Source: Oenanthe sinensis
Lineage: Eukaryota; Streptophyta; Magnoliopsida; Apiales; Apiaceae
Direction of reading: 5' to 3'
Assembly (NCBI GenBank): GCA_028671895.1
Contig: CM053799.1
Coordinates: forward strand, 51,213,455 to 51,277,454
Length of the DNA: 64,000 bases
Below the pieces are notes generated by a model. It did not search any database and was not told the origin of the DNA. It saw only the letters and a list, made by a program, of their open reading frames with translations. Numbering within the stretch: position 1 is the first letter of the stretch; every line of letters begins with the position of its first letter. Of this stretch, positions 1-10,720 are shown one piece after another. Position numbers and translations under genes: made by a program.

Positions 1-1722
1 GAGGGCCTTGAAAATTTTATTTACAAGCCTTTGATACGTTGCTCCTGCATTCTTAAGTCCAAAAGCCATAACCAGATAACAAAAAACACCAAAGTCAGTG
101 ATGAAGGATACCTTAGGGATGTCTCCAGGGTGCATTTTGATTTGGTTGTAACCACTGAAACCATCCATGAAGCTAAGCATTTCGTGCCCAGCTGTGGCAT
201 CTATCAGCATGTCTATCCGTGGCAGGGGGAAACAGTCCTTAGGACAGGCATCGTTCAGATCAGTGAAGTCTACGCATATTCTCCACTTTCCGTTAGCCTT
301 TTTGACCATCACAGGGTTAGCCAACCATTCGGGGAACTGGATTTCTTCAATGAAACTGGCTTCTAGCAACTTTTCTACTTCCTCTTTAATAGCCTCTTGC
401 CTTTCAGGAGCGAAGTTTCTCTTCTTTTGTTTAACTGCTGTCCTGCTAGGATTCACATTCAGCTGATGAGTTATGAGTTTGGGGTCTATCCCTGGCATGT
501 CAGCTGCTGTCCATGCAAAGACATCTCTGTTGTCTTGCAAGAATTGAACCAGTTTTTGTTTCAGGTCCTTGGGGAGTGAAGCCCCAACATAAGTCACCTT
601 TTCACTATCCAAAGAATCCAAAAGGATGGACTCCAAGTCTTCTGCAGGTTTTCCTCTTCTTTCTTCGTGATCTCTGACATCCATGTCTTCAATGGGGAGA
701 ACCTGCCCCCCAGTGCCATCAGGCTTTAAAGCGGCCACATAACAGCTTCTAGCCATTTTCTGATCACCTCTTTCTTCTCCCACTCCGTTCCTGGTTGGGA
801 ATTTGAGTTTCAAGTGGTATGTGGAAGCTATGGCCTTGAAGGCATGAAGACCTGTCCTGCCCAGGATTGCATTATAGGTTGTGCTGGCTTTGATGACTAA
901 GAAATTCAGCATTTGAGTGGACAGTCGAGGTTCTTCTCCCATAGTCATGGGTAGTTGAATAATTCCTTCAATCCGAGACTCCACTCCGTTGAAACCATAT
1001 ATTGGCATGTTGGAGGGGGTCAGTTGTGAGTCATTGTACCCCATCTTTATATACGCATCGTAAAACAGGATGTCCACAGATGATCCGTTGTCTACCAAGA
1101 CTCTTTTTACAGGAGAATTCCCTATGGTGGGAGTGATCACCAAAGGATCATCATGGGGAAATTTAACCCCTTCCAGGTCGGAATCGTCGAACGTTAGTGA
1201 GACCTCAGTCCTTGCCCTCTTGGGAGGTTCTCCCACAATGCTCATTACCTCTCGGGCATAAGCCTTTCTGGAGTTCCGGGAGTTACCGGCCGCGGTTGGT
1301 CCCCCTGAAATCATATTGATCACAGGCCCTCGGGGCTGTTTATTCCTTTCTTTGGGGTTTGAGTCCCTTCGCCTGTCATTGTACTCCCTGTTGTCTCTGG
1401 CACCGTCCTTGGTGTATTTTTCCAGTTTTCCTCTTCTAATCAGAAACTCAATTTCGTCTTTCAACTGACGGTAATCGTCGGTGTCGTGTCCCGTGTCTCT
1501 ATGGAACCGGCAGTATGCACTCTTGTTCCTTTTCTCAGGATCGGTCCTTAAGGGTTTCGGCCATCGAAGGTCTTTGTCCTTCTCAATTTCCATCAGTATC
1601 TGGCTGCGGGCAGTGTTTAGCCTTGCATACTCTGCGAACCTGGCGCCCCCTTTTTTCCTGGAGTCACTGGCATCACTACTCTTTGCATACTTGGTATCGA
1701 CTGTGTATTCAGTATCGTTGGA
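1..1722 (-). CDS. pol: gypsy-1 pol: protease and reverse transcriptase N-terminal part (cut by window edge)
   Basis: One frame stays open for 574 codons from the TGA at 1723-1725 to the window edge. It is the same frame as gag, so gag-pol was a single polyprotein. In order it encodes a zinc-knuckle-like stretch (YCRFHRDTGH, about 1480-1510), the aspartic protease with active-site VDNGSS (about 1078-1095), a linker ending in LDSLDS, and the RT fingers and palm with FVDFTDLNDACPKD-type motifs around 235-275 and GYNQIKMHP near 140. The YVDD catalytic box would fall just beyond base 1. The protease and RT mature the Gag particle and copy the element RNA. No internal frameshift was seen at any of the points I checked, which is unusual here. 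Confidence 0.85.
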
Positions 1723-1809
1723 TCACTTTTTAGAATAAGCGCTCGAGGCTTGGAACCCTTGGGCTTTCCTCATACTTTCTTCAGCCTTGATATATTTTCC
1801 TGCTCTCTC

Positions 1810-3015
1810 CTAGAGCTCGTTCATAGTTTCTGGAGCCCTCTTAGCTAGAGACCTCCTGAAGTTCTCATCAGAAGTCCCTTGCTGCAAAGCTATCATGGCC
1901 ACTTTCTGGTCCAGGTCAGGGACTTTCAAGGCTTCTTTGGTGAATCTATTCATGTAGTCCCTCAGAGATTCATTCTTTCCCTGGTGCATGTTCATCAATG
2001 AGGCTGAGCTTTTTTCGTGAGTTTTGCTGCTGATGAATTGGCCTACGAAGGCTCTGCTCAAGTCCTTGAATGACCCTATGGAGTTTCGGGGAAGGCGGCT
2101 GAACCATCTCTGAGCCATGCCACTCAGGGTTTGGGGGAACGCCCTACACTTGACAGCGTCGTTTACTGGCTGCAGCAGCAGTGCATTGGTGAAGGTAAGG
2201 ACATGGTTTGAGGGGTCGCCAGTCCCATCATACGCCCTGATGGTGGGCATCTTCCACTTTCTTGAGATCTTTACGTTCATGATTTCTTCGGTAAAGGGGG
2301 GCACAGGATCATCAGGATCTTCAAGGGGTAGCAAGTCCAGGGGGTCAGCCCTTGTTCTGGTGCGCCTTCTAATTGGGGGTTCATCAAGGTCTATCACAGA
2401 TATATTCCTGGCAGATCTTCCATCCCCTTCAGCTCTTGGGTGAGGGCGCCTTGCTAGTGCCCGGTCCAGGTCCTGCCTCAATCGTTGGGCTTCAACTTCG
2501 TGAGCCCGAATTCTTTCCAAGAGAGATGCAGAATCAGTACTTTGAGGCCCTCGGGGCGGAGTATTCCTTCTTCGGGGGTTGACATCCTCGTCAGATGATT
2601 CGTCGTCATCCGTAGAGTAAGGTCCAGAGAAGTCCCGATTCCTCCGCCTATCGGTATAGTGGGGCAACAGCCCTTGCTCATATGAGGGTTCGTAATTTCT
2701 CGGGAGCCCATAGTGGGGGTCAGGTGTTACAGCAGATGAAATTTGCATAGTAGGAGGAGCAACAAAAGTTGTGCGAAGGGGTGGAATTACCTGGAGTGGA
2801 GGAACCGAAGCGTGGATGGACACATCGGGGTTGGAAGGATGAACGACGATGCAGAGGGGTCCAGTACGATGGGTACTTGCTTCAGGGCCTCCGACGGAGG
2901 GGGTTGGAACAACAGTTTCTTGCTCCAGCGCGGTACCGGGGGGAGCGTTGGTGTCAATAGCGGTGTTAGGGATCTCTCCCTCGAGGGTGCTCGCAGTGCT
3001 TCGTGTTCTCGCCAT
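1810..3015 (-). CDS. gag: gypsy-1 Gag (capsid) protein
   Basis: A 401-residue ORF starting at an ATG only 34 bases inside the 5' LTR. The N-terminal 200 residues are Pro/Ser/Arg-rich and disordered. Residues about 225-400 form the retrotransposon gag capsid domain typical of plant Ty3 elements (RAYDGTGDPSNHVLTF, then MAQRWFSRLP and FVGQFISSKTHEK). Gag forms the cytoplasmic virus-like particle. The ORF ends at TAG 1810-1812, but the same frame continues beyond it through an ERAGKYIKAEE stretch to a second stop (TGA 1723-1725) and then into pol. The two stops are therefore probably recent nonsense mutations in a gag-pol polyprotein, although suppressible stops cannot be excluded. Confidence 0.9.
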   Translation of the reverse strand: MARTRSTASTLEGEIPNTAIDTNAPPGTALEQETVVPTPSVGGPEASTHRTGPLCIVVHPSNPDVSIHASVPPLQVIPPLRTTFVAPPTMQISSAVTPDPHYGLPRNYEPSYEQGLLPHYTDRRRNRDFSGPYSTDDDESSDEDVNPRRRNTPPRGPQSTDSASLLERIRAHEVEAQRLRQDLDRALARRPHPRAEGDGRSARNISVIDLDEPPIRRRTRTRADPLDLLPLEDPDDPVPPFTEEIMNVKISRKWKMPTIRAYDGTGDPSNHVLTFTNALLLQPVNDAVKCRAFPQTLSGMAQRWFSRLPRNSIGSFKDLSRAFVGQFISSKTHEKSSASLMNMHQGKNESLRDYMNRFTKEALKVPDLDQKVAMIALQQGTSDENFRRSLAKRAPETMNEL

Positions 3016-3028
3016 GGTTGTTATTCGC

Positions 3029-3046
3029 TTCCCACAGACGGCGCCA
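3029..3046 (-). other. gypsy-1 primer-binding site
   Basis: Minus-strand TGGCGCCGTCTGTGGGAA lies two bases inside the 5' LTR end (3049). TGGCGCC-starting primer sites are usual in Athila/Tat-type plant Ty3 elements. I did not align it to a tRNA, so the primer tRNA identity is left open. Confidence 0.8.
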
Positions 3047-3048
3047 AA

Positions 3049-3649
3049 TGTTACGGATCAAAATCAGGCGAATTTAATGTGTGATTACTGCTAGGGTTTG
3101 AGAGAGAGCTTCGAGCTTTTATGACTGCGTTAACGTTTCGTGACTTAACCTGGTCCTCGTTAACTGCCTACGTATCTCAATGGGTGTGAGAATCAAGTCA
3201 ATATCACGTAGTTCTAATGTTGAGGGGTTAGGCCCTTTATATAGGCGCTCGAAGGCCTTGGAGTTAGATTAGAATTAGGAGACCTGGAGGCCTTGAAAGC
3301 CCAGTCTCCTAGTGATAGAGGTGTTCAAACCTTATAGGAATGAGAGTCCTTGTTGGACTCCTCCCACGTTTGGGTTTCTAGATCCTTCCAGGATGGAGGC
3401 CTTCAACAGGCTTATCGGGCCTCTATCGGGCCTTTATTAATTAATTACGAAATTAATTAATAACAAGGGCTTACTGGGCCTATGGCTTCCACAGAGCTTA
3501 TGGGCTGGACTTATAAATCCAGTTGATCCTTGGGTTTATTTCCTCAATTCGTTTTCAAGGGCCCTAGCCTTTGGACCATACCAGGCCTAATTAATAAAAT
3601 AATAAATGATATATTTATTATTTCTTCAGGGTTATTTTTACCCATATCA
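3049..3649 (-). repeat. 5' LTR of gypsy-1 (601 bp)
   Basis: Boundaries are TG at 3049 and CA at 3649. The right end abuts interrupted copia-1 coding sequence and the left end abuts the primer-binding site. It is clearly related to the 3' LTR of gypsy-2 at 42,804-43,400 (shared GATATGGG start, the ATTAATTAATTTCRTAATTAAT block, a TATATAAA box and the CTGATTTTGATCCGTAA end). The putative promoter TATA (TATATAAAGG on the minus strand) is at about 3233-3246. The expected 5-bp duplication would begin ACCTG at 3650; its partner is outside the window. Confidence 0.9.
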
Positions 3650-4399
3650 ACCTGCATCATCTTTCTTTGAATCTTTTCTAATCAAATCAGCGAAAATTCG
3701 TTTGTTCATGCAGAAACTAGGTAAACTCTGATCATTCTCAAAATTAACATCAGGTAAAAGAGAACTGAAAATTAACTGTAAAAATCTAGCAAAATATATA
3801 GTGTGTGCATCATCATTAATTTTGCTAGCTACTTGCCTAATGATTAAAGATGGAAAATTAAATTGCAAGTTGTGGGTCAGAGAATACCCAATTTGTTGTG
3901 AAAGCTGTGGAATTGCATCTAAGTTTGAGCATTTGGCAGTGAAAGCCCTTGTAATGCAATCGAAGAAGAAACTCCATTCTCTTCGTAAATGAGGTCTGAT
4001 GAGGCTTCCCAACTTGGGCAGGCTGCCTCCATAGCCTATAGCTTTAAAGAACTCTTTGATGTGTTCATCATCAATATTATCATCATAGTGAGCCACTTCA
4101 GGAAGGTGAAGGGCTTGACGAACGACCTCAGGAGTGATGGAATGTTGGCCATTGCATTGGAATGTAATGATTGGTTCTTCATCATTACCAGCATTGTTGA
4201 ACTTAGCAGTTGACCAGATTTTGATCAGTGTTTGAGCAGAGATGTGACTGGGTTCTTGAAGAGCATACCCAATCGAGCTTTGTTGTAAGAAATCCTGAAT
4301 CACCTTAAAATCTTGAGGTGCTTCAGCTGCAGTTAAGAGAGAGATGTAGTTTGTGGCAGCAAAACTATAATTTTGGAAAGAATAGCCCTTGAATGCCAT
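3650..4399 (-). pseudogene. copia-1 downstream (env-like) ORF, N-terminal part, truncated by LTR insertion
   Basis: The ORF starts at ATG 4399-4397 (MAFKGYSFQN) about 510 bases after the pol stop and runs 249 codons. The final stop codon (3647-3649) belongs to the gypsy-1 LTR, so the original ORF was longer. It contains no protease, RT or integrase motif. In SIRE-type copia elements the ORF in this position is called env-like; its function is unproven. I see no signal peptide or convincing membrane helix in the surviving part, which looks like a globular, helix-rich domain (LIRPHLRREWSFFFDCITRA, then ARFLQLIFSSLLP). It is not obviously alignable by eye with the corresponding ORF of copia-2. 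Confidence 0.65.
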
Positions 4400-4912
4400 T
4401 GAAATAGAGATAGGCAGGTTTGAAGAAATTAGGGTTTTGAAGCGAGAGAGAAAGATAGTATAAGATATGCAAGTGAATAATTCAAAATAAAATGAATTAA
4501 GACTGTTTCTTCTCTATTGCAATTTCCCTGTTGTGGGACACGTGGCAAATATTAATTGGAGAAGTAATGAGTAGTGCAATTCTCAAAATACAGCAAACAT
4601 GTGTGTAACTGTGTATATATATGAAACATTTTTCGTGAGATACACGCGCCCATATGAGTAGTCCAATCAGAGAATAATAATTATGATGACATAAAATTAA
4701 ATGTGATGTCATAAATAATAATCCAGAGTTTAGCATACAAACTAATATCAGAGTTTATAGTAATTAGAGTTTGCTTTCACTGTCAGAGTTTACCACAAAC
4801 ACTGATAGCCTGTTATCAGAGATTAGTGCTTCCAAAGACCAGAGTTTAATGCCTCTTCTATCAGAGTTTACCACATACTCTGACAGAGTTTAGCAGTAAC
4901 TAGGATTTTCTG
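4400..4912 (-). other. copia-1 spacer between pol and 3' ORF, motif-rich
   Basis: No ORF. On the plus strand, 4730-4900 contains at least six copies of CAGAGTTT or one-base variants spaced about 15-45 bases apart. The distal half (4440-4730) is AT-rich and otherwise featureless. Confidence 0.6.
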
Positions 4913-7900
4913 CTACTTGCTGTCTGGAGTTGAGCCACTTGTCACCATCCCTAATTCAGAAACCAATCTTGAAAATGTTGCTTCAGGCAAAGGCTTGGTG
5001 AATATATCTGTTAATTGTTGATCTGTGGGAACAAAATGCATTTCAATGGTTCCTTCCTCCACATGTTCCCTTATGAAGTGATACCTTATACTGATGTGCT
5101 TTGTTAGAGAATGTTGAACTGGATTTCCTGTCATTGCAATAGCACTTTGATTATCACAATAAATAGGAATTTTTGAAAAGTTCAAACCATAGTCTAGCAA
5201 TTGATTCCTCATCCAAAGAATCTGTGCATAGCAGCTTCCTGCAGCAATATATTCAGCCTCTGTTGTAGATGTTGAAATTGATTTCTGTTTCTTGCTTTGC
5301 CATGAAATAATTCTTCCACCTAGAAATTGACAACCACCACTTGTGCTTTTTCTGTCAATTTTGCATCCTGCAAAGTCAGCATCTGAATAACCTATTAATT
5401 TAAAGTCAGACTCTCTAGGATACCATAAGCCAAGATTGACAGTCCCCTTGAGATATCTGAAAATTCTTTTGACAGCAATCAAATAAGGTTCCCTTGGATT
5501 TGCCTGAAATCTAGCACATAGACAGGTGGCAAACATGATATCAGACCTACTTGCAGTTAAATAGAGAAGAGAGCCAATCATTCCTCTGTATGTTGTATTG
5601 TCTACAGGCTCTCCAGTGTCTTGGTCAAGCTTGGTTGCAGTAGCCATTCGAGTTGTAGCAGATGCAGAGTCTTGCATTTGAAATTTAGTGAGTAGATTCT
5701 TTGTGTATTTAGACTGATTAATGAAAATTCCTTCATCAGTCTGTTTGACTTGCAATCCTAGAAAATAACTCAATTCTCCCATCATGCTCATTTGATACCT
5801 GGACTGCATCAGCTTTGAAAATCTTTCACAGAGTTTTTCATTAGTGGAACCAAATATGATATCATCAACATATATTTGAACCAATAATAAATCTTTACCT
5901 TGAGTTCTATAAAACAAGGTTTTATCAATTGTACCTCTTGTGAAACCACTTTCAAGCAGGAATAGAGCCAGAGTTTCATACCAGGCTCTTGGTGCTTGCT
6001 TCAGCCCATATAAGGCTTTATCCAGTCTGTAGACATGATTTGGATATTTTGGATTGACAAAGCCAGGTGGTTGTTCAACATATACCTCCTCTTCAAGTTC
6101 TCCATTTAAAAATGCACTTTTAACATCCATCTGGTAGACCTTGAATTTCTTGTGAGCAGCATAGGCAAGAAAGATTCTTATTGCTTCAAGTCTAGCTACT
6201 GGTGCAAAGGTTTCATCATAATCAATACCTTCCTGTTGAGAATAACCTTTGGCAACTAGCCTTGCTTTGTTCCTTGTTATTATTCCATCAGAGTCTGTCT
6301 TGTTTCTGAACACCCATTTAGTGCCAACAATTGATCTGTTCTTTGGCCTTGGAACTAGGGTCCAAACTTCATTTCTTTCAAACTCATTCAATTCTTCCTG
6401 CATTGCAGTAACCCAATCTGCATCCTTCAAAGCATCTTCAACCTTCTTTGGTTCTGTTTGAGAAAGAAAACTATGGAATAGACATTCATTTTGAGTAGCT
6501 TTCCTTGTCTTTACTCCACTTTCTAGATCACCAATAATCAAATCTGGTGTGTGATCTTTGTTCCATTTTCTTGGATGTGGAAGATTTCTTGAACTAGATG
6601 CTCCCCCATGATTTGTGCCTTCATAGTAAGATTCCTCAGTAAATGCTTATCCTCCCCCTGAAGTTGTGCTTCCATCAGTGTTTGATGACTCAGAGTTTAT
6701 GTACTCAGAGTTTAAGTGATCAGAGTTTGAGTGATCAGTATTTGTGGTTACAGAGTTTGATGGATCAGAGTTTAGGGTTTCAGAGTTTGTACTTGTCAGA
6801 GATTGGTCAGACTCTGAGATTTCAATAATTGAGGTTTGCTCTCCAGTTTCAGTAAATGATTGATGTTGCTCCCCCTCAACATGTGCAGAATCTTCATTTA
6901 CTGTTTCAATCATATCTGTATCAGAGTTTAATGAATCAGTGTTTACCTCATCAGAGTGTAGGTCAACAGAGTTTGAGGTCTGCAATTCATTTTCAAAACT
7001 CAGAGATTCCTGAGCATCCTCATCAATTAATCCTGTGACCTTTTCTTCATCAAAGGAGACATTAATGGATTCCATGACTGTTCTTGTTCTCAGGTTGAAT
7101 ACTTTGAATGCTCTTGAAGAAGTTTTAGAAGTTGTTGCATATCCAACAAAAATGCCTTCATCTGCTTTTAGATCAAACTTCTCCAACTGCTCAGGATGTG
7201 TTTTGAGAATAAAACACTTGCTTCCAAATATGTGAAAGTATTTTACATTTGGCTTCCTTCCCTTAATCATCTCATATGGAGTCATTCCATGTTTATTTAT
7301 TAAGGTACAATTCTGAGTAATGGATGCAGTATTCACAGCTTCTGCCCAAAAATAAGTAGGTAGCTTTGCTCCTTCTAGCATTGTTCTGGCAGCTTCAATT
7401 AGAGTTCTATTCTTTCTTTCAACAACACCATTTTGTTGAGGTGTACCTGGTGCTGAGAATTGCTGAATAATTCCTTTTATTGAGCAGAACTCCTCCATTG
7501 CAGAATTTTTAAACTCTGTTCCATTGTCACTTCTTAGATTCTTTACCTTGTGTGGTGATCCATTTTTAATCATTACAATGTGATCAAAAATTATCTCAGC
7601 TGTTTCATCTTTCTTGTGCAAAAAGTACACCCAGGTAAATCTTGTGTAGTCATCTACAATCACCAGAGTATATTTCTTCTTTCCAATGGACATTATGTTA
7701 ACAAGACCAAATAAATCAAGATGCAATAGATGAAAAGGTTGATCAATAGAATTTTCAGTTTTACTCTTGAAAGATGTCTTCTTTTGTTTGGCCTTTTAAC
7801 ATGAATCACAGAGTCCATCAGGATGAAATTGAACCTTTGGAAGACCTCTAACTAGATCCTTTTTCACCAATTCATTTATGTTTCCAAAGTTCAGGTGACA

Positions 7901-8335
7901 CAGCTTTTTGTGCCAATTCCAGCTTTCCAAAGATGATGCCTTTCCAAGTAAACAAGTTAAGGGACCATCAGAGTTTACCTCCAAGCTAGCTTCAAATAGA
8001 TTGTTATGTCTGTGTCCAATGAGAATCACTTTGCCAGCCTTTTTGCTTTTGACTTCACAATGTGTTTCATGAAATTCCACAGAATAACCTCTGTCTGTCA
8101 TTTGACTCACACTTAGCAGATTATGTTTCAGTCCTTCAACCAGATCTACATTTTCAATAATGATATTTCCAATCACAATATTGCCATATCCCAGTGTTCT
8201 TCCTATGTTGCCATCTCCATAAGATACTACTGGACCAGCCTTCTCCTCAAACTCTGAAAGCAGGGATTTATTTCCAGTCATATGTGCAGAACATCCACTA
8301 TCAATTACTAGGATGTTTTTCCTGTTTCCCTGCAA
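4913..8335 (-). pseudogene. pol: copia-1 pol: protease, integrase, reverse transcriptase, RNase H
   Basis: A single frame is interrupted by only two stops (TAA at 7796-7798 and TAA at 6647-6649). From the start, the protease has IDSGCSAHMTG. Next comes the integrase zinc region (WHKKLCHLNF, then GLCDSC), where the first stop falls. The integrase core follows with Asp in MHLDLFG, Asp in LRSDNGTEF and Glu in QQNGVVERKNR. An Asn/Ser/Asp-rich linker ends in the second stop. The RT has QMDVKSAFLNG and catalytic YVDDIIFG, and RNase H has YSDADFAGC, STTEAEYIAA and YCDNQSA. The ORF ends FTKPLPEATFSRLV and then a short tail. All catalytic residues I can recognise are present, so the copy looks young but dead. 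Confidence 0.9.
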
Positions 8336-8349
8336 TCAGTAAATGCAAT

Positions 8350-10671
8350 TTAATTAGTAGGTTTAGGGACCCAAACTAGTTTAGGTCCTTTCTTTGAAAA
8401 CTTGTTAACTTTTGCAGCAGAAGTCTTTTTATCAGAGTTTATGTTAACAGAGTTTACATGATCAGTGTTTGCATTCACAGAGTTTATCTTTCTTCTGTCA
8501 GATTTTATCACATATATTTGATTGACATTATGATTAGAAAAGACAGGAGATTTGTTCAAATGAGGCAATGGTTCATAATAATTGAAATACAAACTATGAT
8601 ATTCTTTACATGTGTAAATTGAATGCCATAAGCTACCACAATGAAAACAAGGATTTTGTGGTCTATATCTAGTTTGTTTTCTAGCCTCAGAACTAGGTTT
8701 CTTGGTTTTCTTTTTCCTTTGTTTGCAGTCAATAGTAAGGTGATTTGAATTACCACAAGTAAAGCATGTTTTCCTAGGAGCATCAGGGATATTCTTGTAA
8801 TTATTCTCCTTAGTAATTCCTACTTTGCCATTCCTATTTCTTTTCACCTTTTTAGGTTTATTCTTATTAGAGACTGCCTTCAACTTTTTCTTAAGTTGCT
8901 TCTGAGAGAGTAATCCTATATTAACAGGCTTATTCTCTGACACACTATTCATTTTACCTTTGTTATTATTAGAGCATTTACTGGAGGTATTTTTCTTGTC
9001 ATTGCTAGCTCTAACAAATTTCACAGGTTCACTCAATGTTTCTTTTGTGTGTGCTTTAGTGTGTTTTTCTTTATCAGATTCATAACCTAAGCCAGATGTC
9101 CAATTCTTGTTAGAAAGAATTCCTTGGACTTTCTTGCCAGAGTTTGTCCAAACTCTGAAAGTCTCCTTTTCTTTAGCTATCTCAGATTTTAAGTATTCAA
9201 CTTGTATATCCAACTGAGTTTGCATGTGTATGGCATTCTCACAGTCTTTCTTAGTGCTAAGCATGTGAACAAGTTCAGATTCAAGAAAATCATTCCTAGC
9301 ACTCAGAGTTTTTATTTCAGATTTTAATCTTTCATTCTCAAGAGTCTGTGATTTAAAACTAACATGCAAATTTCTAAGAAAAGACCTGAATTCATGGATA
9401 TCTTCAGTATCAAAATCAAAGACAGAGTTTGGTACCTTGTCAGATTTTAAGATGGGAGATCCAGAGTTTGCCATGAGAGCATAGTTTATTTCTTCTTCAG
9501 AGTCTGAGGAATCCATCCAATCTTTCCTTGATGTGATGAGAGCTTTCCCAGATTCCTTGCTTCTGCACTCAGTAGCAAAGTGCCCCATCTTGTTACACTT
9601 GTAACACTTGATCTTTGATTTATCAAGAGTTTTAGATTTTCCATCTCTATCTTCTCTCTTTCTGAATTTGTCTTTATTCTCTGATTCTCCATGCTTCTTA
9701 TGGAAGTTTCCTTGCTTTCTGAACTTTTTGTATTTCATCTTCTTAAAGTTTTTAACAAACATAGCAAACATCTCCTTCATGTCAGAGTCTGTGGAGACAT
9801 CAGAGTTTTCATCAGAATTTGCATCAGAGTTTGCATCAGAGTTTGCATCAGAGTTTGTCTCAAACTCTGATTCATTGCTTTCCTTGATCATTACAGCTTT
9901 TCCTTTTCTTGTTGAGGCTTTTAGGACTTTTTCTTTTGGTTCTTCAACCTTGGCCTCAACTTTCAAGGTAACAGACTTTGCCTTGCTACTTCTCCTGTTC
10001 TTTCTTTGCTGTAACTCCAGATCATGAGTCTTCAATTTTCCATAGACTTCATCAAGAGACATCTCATCTAGATCAGCCCTGTCTCTTATCAAGGATGTTT
10101 GAAGATCCCATTCTTCAGGTAGTGCTCTTAGAAACTTGGTGTTTGAATCCTCATTATCATATACCTTATCCACCAAGGCCAGGTTATTTAACAGAGTAAG
10201 AAATCTATCATAGATATCAGTGAGGGACTCATTCTGTTTTGCTTCAAAGAATTCATACTCTTGAATTAGCACAGATCTTCTGTTCTTCTTGATTTCCTTG
10301 GTTCCTTGGCATTGAACCTCTAGTGCATCCCAGATTTCTTTTGCAGTTTTACATGCAATTACCCTGTTGGACATCATAGAGTCAAGACTATTATGCAAAA
10401 TATTCCTTACCTTTGCATCTTTCAAGACTTGCTGTTTTTCTTCATTGGTCCACTCCTTCTTGTCCTTCAAGGTGTAAAACTCAGGAACTTGTCTTCCTTC
10501 CACAATTGTAGATGGCACTAGTTTAGTTGGTAGATACTGACCTTCATTGATTCTGTCTAAATATTCAGGATCAGTTGCTTCCAAGAACATCATCATCTTT
10601 ACCCTCCATGTTGGGTATTCAGCCTTCTTCAAGATTGGGATTCTGATGCTTTCATACTTGTTTCCAGACAT
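8350..10671 (-). CDS. gag: copia-1 Gag, 773 residues
   Basis: An intact ORF from ATG 10,671 with the copia-type gag domain in the first 230 residues (YPTWRVKMMMFLEATDPEYL, AKEIWDALEVQC). Charged and repetitive stretches follow, including four NSD-type repeats near residue 275. There are three zinc-knuckle-like motifs: CYKCNKMGHFATEC (canonical CCHC), CFTCGNSNHLTIDC and CFHCGSLWHSIYTC. It ends WVPKPTN, the usual SIRE-type gag end, 14 bases before the pol frame. Pol lies in a different frame, so Pol expression would need a frameshift or splicing. Gag builds the cytoplasmic particle and binds element RNA through the knuckles. Confidence 0.92.
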   Translation of the reverse strand: MSGNKYESIRIPILKKAEYPTWRVKMMMFLEATDPEYLDRINEGQYLPTKLVPSTIVEGRQVPEFYTLKDKKEWTNEEKQQVLKDAKVRNILHNSLDSMMSNRVIACKTAKEIWDALEVQCQGTKEIKKNRRSVLIQEYEFFEAKQNESLTDIYDRFLTLLNNLALVDKVYDNEDSNTKFLRALPEEWDLQTSLIRDRADLDEMSLDEVYGKLKTHDLELQQRKNRRSSKAKSVTLKVEAKVEEPKEKVLKASTRKGKAVMIKESNESEFETNSDANSDANSDANSDENSDVSTDSDMKEMFAMFVKNFKKMKYKKFRKQGNFHKKHGESENKDKFRKREDRDGKSKTLDKSKIKCYKCNKMGHFATECRSKESGKALITSRKDWMDSSDSEEEINYALMANSGSPILKSDKVPNSVFDFDTEDIHEFRSFLRNLHVSFKSQTLENERLKSEIKTLSARNDFLESELVHMLSTKKDCENAIHMQTQLDIQVEYLKSEIAKEKETFRVWTNSGKKVQGILSNKNWTSGLGYESDKEKHTKAHTKETLSEPVKFVRASNDKKNTSSKCSNNNKGKMNSVSENKPVNIGLLSQKQLKKKLKAVSNKNKPKKVKRNRNGKVGITKENNYKNIPDAPRKTCFTCGNSNHLTIDCKQRKKKTKKPSSEARKQTRYRPQNPCFHCGSLWHSIYTCKEYHSLYFNYYEPLPHLNKSPVFSNHNVNQIYVIKSDRRKINSVNANTDHVNSVNINSDKKTSAAKVNKFSKKGPKLVWVPKPTN

Positions 10672-10703
10672 GTTTATTATGATCTTTCAGTTGTAATTAA
10701 CTG

Positions 10704-10718
10704 TCTGCTCTGATACCA
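10704..10718 (-). other. copia-1 primer-binding site
   Basis: Minus-strand TGGTATCAGAGCAGA, two bases inside the LTR, is the classic initiator tRNA-Met primer site of plant copia elements. Confidence 0.9.
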
Positions 10719-10720
10719 AT

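Larger units (their letters stand above)
1..3649 (-). mobile_element. Ty3/gypsy LTR retrotransposon (Tat-like), 5' half, gypsy-1
   Basis: Reading on the minus strand, the order is 5' LTR (3649-3049), primer-binding site, gag, aspartic protease and the start of reverse transcriptase, which runs off the window at base 1. This is the plant Ty3/gypsy gag-PR-RT order. The LTR abuts the truncated 3' ORF of copia-1 at 3649/3650, so this element inserted into that copia element. Its pol is closely related to the plus-strand gypsy-2 element further right (same protease and RT motifs, same LTR layout), so the two are members of one family. Assignment to the Tat clade rests on the features of gypsy-2. 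The RNase H, integrase and 3' LTR would lie left of the window. Confidence 0.93.

Noticed and set aside
9608..10027. 139-codon plus-strand ORF opposite copia-1 gag
   Set aside because: Its Ser/Glu/Phe repeats mirror the NSD repeats of gag; a shadow frame.
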